Made by a program: the position numbers and the translations under genes. From Patescibacteria group bacterium (lineage in GTDB: Bacteria > Patescibacteriota > Gracilibacteria > UM-FILTER-43-11): a stretch of DNA of 34,122 nucleotides. Shown here in pieces: positions 29,774 to 34,122 of the stretch. The stretch is taken from NCBI GenBank assembly GCA_018825145.1, contig JAHJFD010000045.1:1-34122 (forward strand). Reading direction: 5' to 3'. How positions within the stretch are numbered: the stretch's first letter is position 1; each line of letters starts with the position of its first letter. The notes under the pieces are model-generated. The model was not told where the DNA came from and did no database searches. It was given only the letters and a program-made list of their open reading frames with translations.

Positions 29774-32008
29774 ATGAGCCTTGAAAAAATAACAAAAAAC
29801 AAAATGCTAGGAGATGTCGATCAAAATAAGAATGTAAGTCCTCAGCCTGTGACTCCGGTTAATCCCGAGATGGCGGCTGTTCAGGCGAATCAGCCTGCGC
29901 CCGCGGCCACACCGGCTCCCGCTGTAAAAACAGCGGCAAGGCCTGGTGCGGTGCCTCCGAAAAAAATAGGCAAAGAGAAGATAGAAAAGTCAAAAAGCCG
30001 TTTTATTATGGGCTGTATGGGGGGATTCATCTTCCTTTTTGTTGTTTTTATTATTCTTATGGTTCTGATGATTTCCCGGAGCGGGGCGTCAAACCCTGTG
30101 ATGCAGGCCTTCGGGCTTGATCCGGGGGGTGTCAGGAATTTTCTCCAGGGGGTTGTTGGTTTTGCTTTTGGCATACTTTCGCTATTATTCCTCATCCTTC
30201 TTATTATCGGGCTATTCAGATTTCTCGGGGCTCAGAAATCTGACAAAGAAAAGCGGAGCAGGAACCTGAGAATGATGACGGTCAGTTCGGTGATGCTGGT
30301 TTTGATGGTGGGGATTTGGGTTGTGCTTGCCAACTACATCAGCCGCATTGAAATTGCCGCGGAAAAAATTATCGCTGAAATTGTGGTTGAGGAACCTAAA
30401 GATCTGAATAACCTGACGGCTCCGGTGGAAATAAAGTTCAGTGCCATCAATGTTGCCAAGGCGCTTGAAATGGGCGGTATCCGCATATCAAGTATGAACT
30501 GGGATCTGGATGGTGACGGCGAGTACGAAACGCCGGTTACCAGCCCTGAAGTCACTCACCTGTATGCCAGAAAGGGAACTTATACTGTTGGCTTACAGGT
30601 AAAGGTGGCTGGTGAAGATACTTATCGTGAGCCTTACACGCAGATTATTTCCATTCCTAACGCGGCCTTTGGGGCTGAACCTTCTACGGGTACGGCTCCG
30701 CTTGCAGTGGAGTTTGATGCCAGCGTTATTATTTCCAAATCCAATGTGGCCAGTCTGGACTGGGATTTTGATGGCGATGGCGTTTACGAACTGGAGGGTC
30801 CCGATAATCTTAGACCGCGATATACTTTCAGTCAGATTGGAGTTTATAAGGTCCATTTAAGAGCAATCGACAAGAATGACAATGTTGAAAACTACTATCG
30901 AAACATTGAGGTGACGGTTACCGACAAGCCTATTGTTTCTGCTGTAATCGATGTAACCCCCGGGCTTAGGGGGCCTATTCCTTTGCAGCTTCGCTTTGAT
31001 GCCAGTCGCTCTGTAGGACTTAAGGGGAAGATTATCAAATATCAGTGGGATTTTGGAGACGGTTCAGATCTGCAGTCCGGAAAGAGCACAACCCATGTAT
31101 TTAATAAGCCGGATTTTTATTCCGTGACGCTTAGTGTTGAAGATGAGCTCGGCAACAAAGCTACGAGTTCGGTCGAAATTGAGGCTCAGGCCATTTCTTC
31201 CGTCCCAGAGGCTGCCATCAGCTCCACGCCGGCGTTCTCCGCGGGACAGCCACTAACCGGTACGCTTCCGTTTAAAGTTGAATTTGACGCGTCGGGTTCC
31301 CAGGATGCCGACAATGATATTGTCCAGTATGAATGGGATTTTGACGGAGACGGAATAGTCGATCAGGAAGGGAAAAAAGTAAGTCATACCTTTGAAACAG
31401 CCGGCACTTATACGGTTGGTCTGACTGTCGAGGATTCAGAGGACCAAAAAAGTACCGCCTCTATGCAGGTGCTTGTGCAGGAGCCAGGTGTTCTTGCCGT
31501 TATTACCGCGACCCCCGAAGAAGGCACGGCACCGCTGACAGTAAAATTTGACGGCTCTTCATCCAGTGTTTATCAGGGGAATATTGTCAGTTACGAATGG
31601 GATTTTGGTGATGCCAGTCCGAAGACGATCACCGGTGCCATTGTTTCCCATAAATACACTTCGGTGGGGTCATACACAGCCAAGCTTAAAGTTCTTACCA
31701 ATAACAATGAATCCGCTTCCACATCGAAAATTATTTATGTCCGGGAAATTCCTTTAAAGGCCTGCTTTACACCAAGCAGGATGAGCGGGCTGGCTCCGCT
31801 GACCGTTGCTTTTGATTCCAAGTGTTCAACAGGGACCGTGTCCGGTTACAGCTGGCAATTCGGTGATGGTGTTGAAAGCAGCAGTAAGAATCCCACGCAT
31901 ACTTTTGAGTTCCCCGGTTCTTACACGGTGGTTCTTGAAGTGGCTGACAGCAAAAATAATGTGAGCACCTATCAGGAAATTATTGTGGCCGAAGGCGATG
32001 TTCAGTAA
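29774..32008 (+). CDS. PKD surface protein with N-terminal pilin-like membrane region
   Basis: 744 residues. A Pro/Ala-rich N-terminal region (about 20-65) is followed by three helices at about 77-101, 126-150 and 167-188. The last two resemble the pilin-like hairpin: a helix, a charged loop (GAQKSDKEKRSRNLRMM), then a helix. Six canonical PKD domains then run from about 205 to 740, with repeats such as MNWDLDGDGEYET, LDWDFDGDGVYEL, YQWDFGDGSD, YEWDFDGDGIVD, YEWDFGDAS and YSWQFGDGVE. They are more regular than those of the gene at 22361. The PKD part should face outward. The promoter at 29760 allows either near-leaderless translation from 29774 or use of Met11 (29804), whose A-rich leader looks like those of other genes here. 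Confidence 0.88.
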   Translation: MSLEKITKNKMLGDVDQNKNVSPQPVTPVNPEMAAVQANQPAPAATPAPAVKTAARPGAVPPKKIGKEKIEKSKSRFIMGCMGGFIFLFVVFIILMVLMISRSGASNPVMQAFGLDPGGVRNFLQGVVGFAFGILSLLFLILLIIGLFRFLGAQKSDKEKRSRNLRMMTVSSVMLVLMVGIWVVLANYISRIEIAAEKIIAEIVVEEPKDLNNLTAPVEIKFSAINVAKALEMGGIRISSMNWDLDGDGEYETPVTSPEVTHLYARKGTYTVGLQVKVAGEDTYREPYTQIISIPNAAFGAEPSTGTAPLAVEFDASVIISKSNVASLDWDFDGDGVYELEGPDNLRPRYTFSQIGVYKVHLRAIDKNDNVENYYRNIEVTVTDKPIVSAVIDVTPGLRGPIPLQLRFDASRSVGLKGKIIKYQWDFGDGSDLQSGKSTTHVFNKPDFYSVTLSVEDELGNKATSSVEIEAQAISSVPEAAISSTPAFSAGQPLTGTLPFKVEFDASGSQDADNDIVQYEWDFDGDGIVDQEGKKVSHTFETAGTYTVGLTVEDSEDQKSTASMQVLVQEPGVLAVITATPEEGTAPLTVKFDGSSSSVYQGNIVSYEWDFGDASPKTITGAIVSHKYTSVGSYTAKLKVLTNNNESASTSKIIYVREIPLKACFTPSRMSGLAPLTVAFDSKCSTGTVSGYSWQFGDGVESSSKNPTHTFEFPGSYTVVLEVADSKNNVSTYQEIIVAEGDVQ

Positions 32009-32017
32009 ACTTAAACT

Positions 32018-32116
32018 ATGAAAAACAATAAGAAGATCATCAAAATAATCGTGTATATTGCTATTGCGGCGCTTGTGTTCACTTCGCTTGCACCGTTTTT
32101 GGCGTCTATTAGCTGA
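32018..32116 (+). CDS. 32-residue single-helix membrane peptide
   Basis: ATG at 32018, TGA at 32114-32116. The sequence is a basic head (MKNNKKIIKI) then one hydrophobic helix (IVYIAIAALVFTSLAPFLAS). It lies 9 bases after the PKD gene and 5 bases before aroA-aroK, so it fits the operon spacing exactly. Basic head plus single helix recalls short DUF4044-like membrane peptides, but at this length similarity is not decisive. Function unknown. Confidence 0.6.
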   Translation: MKNNKKIIKIIVYIAIAALVFTSLAPFLASIS

Positions 32117-32121
32117 ACTTC

Positions 32122-33864
32122 ATGAATACAAGGGAGGTCATTCCGCTTAGGCAGAAGCTGGATTTAACGTTATCTCTTCCCGGTTCTAAGTCCGTGACCA
32201 ACAGGGCTCTTCTGTGCGCTTCTTTAGCAGTTGGAAATTCGCGCATTTATGGCGCTTTAAAATCGGATGACACCGAGGTGGTGCTGAGGGCTCTTGAAAA
32301 ATTCGGAGTCAAAATACGTGAAACCGAAAAATACATCGAAATTGTCGGTACAGGTGGAAAATTCAAAGGTAGAAAGGTTACAGTGAACCTTAATAATGCT
32401 GGCACGGCCACACGTTTTTTAACGGCCGTTTCTGTTCTTAGGGCCGGGGAAACCGTTATTACAGGCAGTCAGCGCATGCAGGAAAGGCCCATTGCCGATC
32501 TGGCGGATGGGCTCAGACAGATGGGGGCTGATATTCGGTATATGGGGGCTGATGGATGTCCGCCTCTTCAAATCTCTGAAATCCAAGTACCAAATTACAA
32601 ACAATATGTTGTTCGGATGAAAGGAGATAAGAGCAGTCAGTATTTTTCGGCCCTTCTGATGCTGGGGCCTATGCTCGGAAAGCCGCTTAGAATAGAGGTT
32701 ATTGGGGATCTTGTCTCCAAATCTTATGTCGATACAACCATTGCTGTGATGAAGCCTTTCGGGGTGAAGGTGAAAAATAATCAGTATCGATCATTTGAAA
32801 TCAGTCCGCAGAAGTACAAAGGGACGAATTATCCGGTGGAAGGGGACGCGACGGCCGCGACTTATTTCAGCGCACTGCACTTTTTGCATGGCGGAAGGCT
32901 TAAATTTTGCAATCTGGACTACAAAAAAGCCATTCAGGGGGATGTGAATTTTCCGGATGCATTGCGGCAGCTTAAAAGGGTAGCTTCCAGAACTATTGAC
33001 ATGGGAGCCATGCCGGACGCGGCCATGACGCTGGCGGTTTGCGCGGCATTTGCCAAAGGAACAACCAGGATCACGGGGCTTTCGACTTTACGAATTAAGG
33101 AAACCGATCGACTGGCAGCACTAAAAAATGAGCTGACAAAAGTGGGGGTGAAAGTAAAAACGACAAAAGATTCTATTACAATCAGTGGTGGGAAGTTCAG
33201 ATCTGCAAGCATTACCACCTACAACGATCATCGTATGGCTATGTGCTTTGCAGTGTTGGGAACAAAAGTTCCGGGCATTGTGATTGAGAATCCTGGCTGT
33301 ATAAAGAAGACTTACCCCGGCTTTTGGAATGATGTAGAAATGGCTTATTTAAGCCCAATAAAGCTTGGACAGAAAAATCTGCTTTTGACCGGAATGCGGT
33401 GCAGCGGAAAGACTTTTCATGGAAAGAGGATCGCAAAGAAGCTCGGCCGGAAATTTGTTGACTTGGATAATGAGATTGAAAGAACGGAAAATATGAAAAT
33501 CGAAAGATTGGTGGAGCTTAAGGGTTGGCCCTATTTCCGTAAAGTCGAACAAAAAATTTGTTCACAATTTGCGGGGGCGAAAAATCTGGTTATCGCGGCA
33601 GGCGGGGGAGTGGTTTTGAGTCCGAAAAATATGAGGGCTCTCAAAAACAATTCCGTGAACGTTTTTATTTTTGCCGACCCCGCTGTTTTAGCGGGTAGAA
33701 TTGTACGTGATCAGGGGCGTCCTTCGCTTACGGGCGATATATTGAAAAATGAAATTTATACGGTTTGGGAAGAACGTCGTGATCTGTATCTGAAATACGC
33801 GGATTATGTGTGGGATAATACGAATGGGAAGGCTTTACAAAATGTAGTTTGGGAGCTAAAATAA
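32122..33864 (+). CDS. aroA-aroK: Fused EPSP synthase-shikimate kinase
   Basis: A 580-residue bifunctional shikimate-pathway enzyme. Residues 1-410 are EPSP synthase: LSLPGSKSVTNRALLCAS (substrate-binding Lys-Ser-Arg), LNNAGTATRFLTA, SQRMQERPIADLADGLRQ, KGDKSSQYFSALLM, VEGDATAATYF (catalytic Asp), KETDRLAALKNEL (catalytic Glu) and YNDHRMAMCFAV. Residues 417-580 are shikimate kinase: P-loop TGMRCSGKT, FVDLDNEIE, the arginine in FRKVEQ, the AAGGGVV glycine loop, lid DQGRPSLTG and EERRDLYLKYAD. All named functional residues are present in both halves, so both steps should work. The two reactions are consecutive (shikimate to shikimate-3-phosphate to EPSP), with the order of domains reversed relative to the pathway. 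Confidence 0.96.
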   Translation: MNTREVIPLRQKLDLTLSLPGSKSVTNRALLCASLAVGNSRIYGALKSDDTEVVLRALEKFGVKIRETEKYIEIVGTGGKFKGRKVTVNLNNAGTATRFLTAVSVLRAGETVITGSQRMQERPIADLADGLRQMGADIRYMGADGCPPLQISEIQVPNYKQYVVRMKGDKSSQYFSALLMLGPMLGKPLRIEVIGDLVSKSYVDTTIAVMKPFGVKVKNNQYRSFEISPQKYKGTNYPVEGDATAATYFSALHFLHGGRLKFCNLDYKKAIQGDVNFPDALRQLKRVASRTIDMGAMPDAAMTLAVCAAFAKGTTRITGLSTLRIKETDRLAALKNELTKVGVKVKTTKDSITISGGKFRSASITTYNDHRMAMCFAVLGTKVPGIVIENPGCIKKTYPGFWNDVEMAYLSPIKLGQKNLLLTGMRCSGKTFHGKRIAKKLGRKFVDLDNEIERTENMKIERLVELKGWPYFRKVEQKICSQFAGAKNLVIAAGGGVVLSPKNMRALKNNSVNVFIFADPAVLAGRIVRDQGRPSLTGDILKNEIYTVWEERRDLYLKYADYVWDNTNGKALQNVVWELK

Positions 33865-33892
33865 CTTCTGATATTTTTTAGCTCTCCATTTT

Positions 33893-34096
33893 ATGTTTGA
33901 TCCAAAAGGGCCCGATAGAGAAGACCCAATTAGCGTAAGACTGCCTGAGTCTACATCTGAAGGCAATCAGCCACTTCTGAACGAAGATGGGTATGCAAAC
34001 CTTTCACGCCGCAGTCTGTATGAGCTTTTTAATTATGATCCTGATGCGATTAGAAGGCTTAGTATGCTTCTTGAACCGGAGGAAGAATTAAACTGA
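33893..34096 (+). CDS. Short hypothetical acidic protein
   Basis: A 67-residue ORF (MFDPKGPDREDPISVRLPES at the start; LSRRSLYELFNYDPDAIRRL later). It is acidic, soluble and likely helical in its second half, with no domain I recognise. It lies 28 bases after aroA-aroK, has normal codon use for the region and no competing ORF. Probably real; function unknown. Confidence 0.5.
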   Translation: MFDPKGPDREDPISVRLPESTSEGNQPLLNEDGYANLSRRSLYELFNYDPDAIRRLSMLLEPEEELN

Positions 34097-34122
34097 CCCA
34101 AAGTTATTCAGGAGCCGCTAAA

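Noticed and set aside
1-34122. tRNA, rRNA, insertion sequences, prophage genes
   Set aside because: Looked for while reading; no cloverleaf, rRNA stretch, transposase, integrase or phage gene was recognised.

Overview
The window looks like chromosome from a Candidate Phyla Radiation (Patescibacteria) bacterium. A Peregrinibacteria-like lineage is my best guess, but there is no rRNA here to confirm it. The pointers are: very compact gene packing with ATGA overlaps; small, stripped versions of core genes; an ECF sigma factor followed by a DUF5667-like membrane partner; pilin-like two-helix membrane proteins; long PKD-array surface proteins; and a palindromic GCCTGCCGGCAGGC-type repeat that I recall from CPR genomes. 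TGA is used as a normal stop (for example at 2346-2348, 6768-6770, 12386-12388, 32114-32116), so this is not a TGA=Gly lineage. Shine-Dalgarno motifs are essentially absent. Starts sit behind A-rich leaders, and many promoters are extended -10 (TGnTATAAT) elements very close to the start codon.

Layout. 1-1271 (-) is UDP-glucose dehydrogenase, cut by the window edge. 1435-5346 (+) is a block of two paralogous 4-helix membrane proteins flanking an ECF-S-like membrane protein, an [FeFe]-hydrogenase and a DUF2892-TSUP anion exporter. 5439-5578 holds a 30-residue Lys-rich protein and a terminator. 5622-7306 holds a transglutaminase-like/TPR protein overlapping an odd P-loop protein. 7309-11061 (-) is a MacA/MacB-type efflux operon, divergent from a U32-family protein (tRNA hydroxylation, TrhP-like) at 11138. 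12458-13671 has a DUF378 membrane protein and a RelA/SpoT-like synthetase. 13668-15029 (-) is a ferredoxin-hflX pair.

15101-15255 carries a strong promoter, a folded RNA and a terminator: a candidate non-coding RNA or attenuator. It lies upstream of an SLH-domain secreted protein, then an ECF sigma factor and its membrane partner, which carries a Kazal-like tail. 18443-19265 (-) is a decayed lipoprotein gene. 19343-21624 has exodeoxyribonuclease III, a 46-residue basic protein and a sigma-region-4/HARE-HTH regulator. 21812-32116 is a surface module: a pilin-like protein, two giant PKD proteins, a PHP phosphatase on the opposite strand, a third PKD protein and a 32-residue membrane peptide. 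32122-33864 is an AroA-AroK fusion, followed by a short unknown ORF.

The most interesting part is the 21.8-32.0 kb surface module. One pilin-like two-helix hairpin recurs in three proteins, two of which extend it with very long PKD arrays. A third PKD protein sits on a C-terminal anchor and carries a repeated VPDWLK motif in its presumed cytoplasmic tail. Other notable items are the hydrogenase block, the unclassified RNA at 15.14-15.26 kb, and the sigma/anti-sigma-like pair whose coding sequence contains an in-frame palindromic repeat and a cysteine-reduced Kazal domain.
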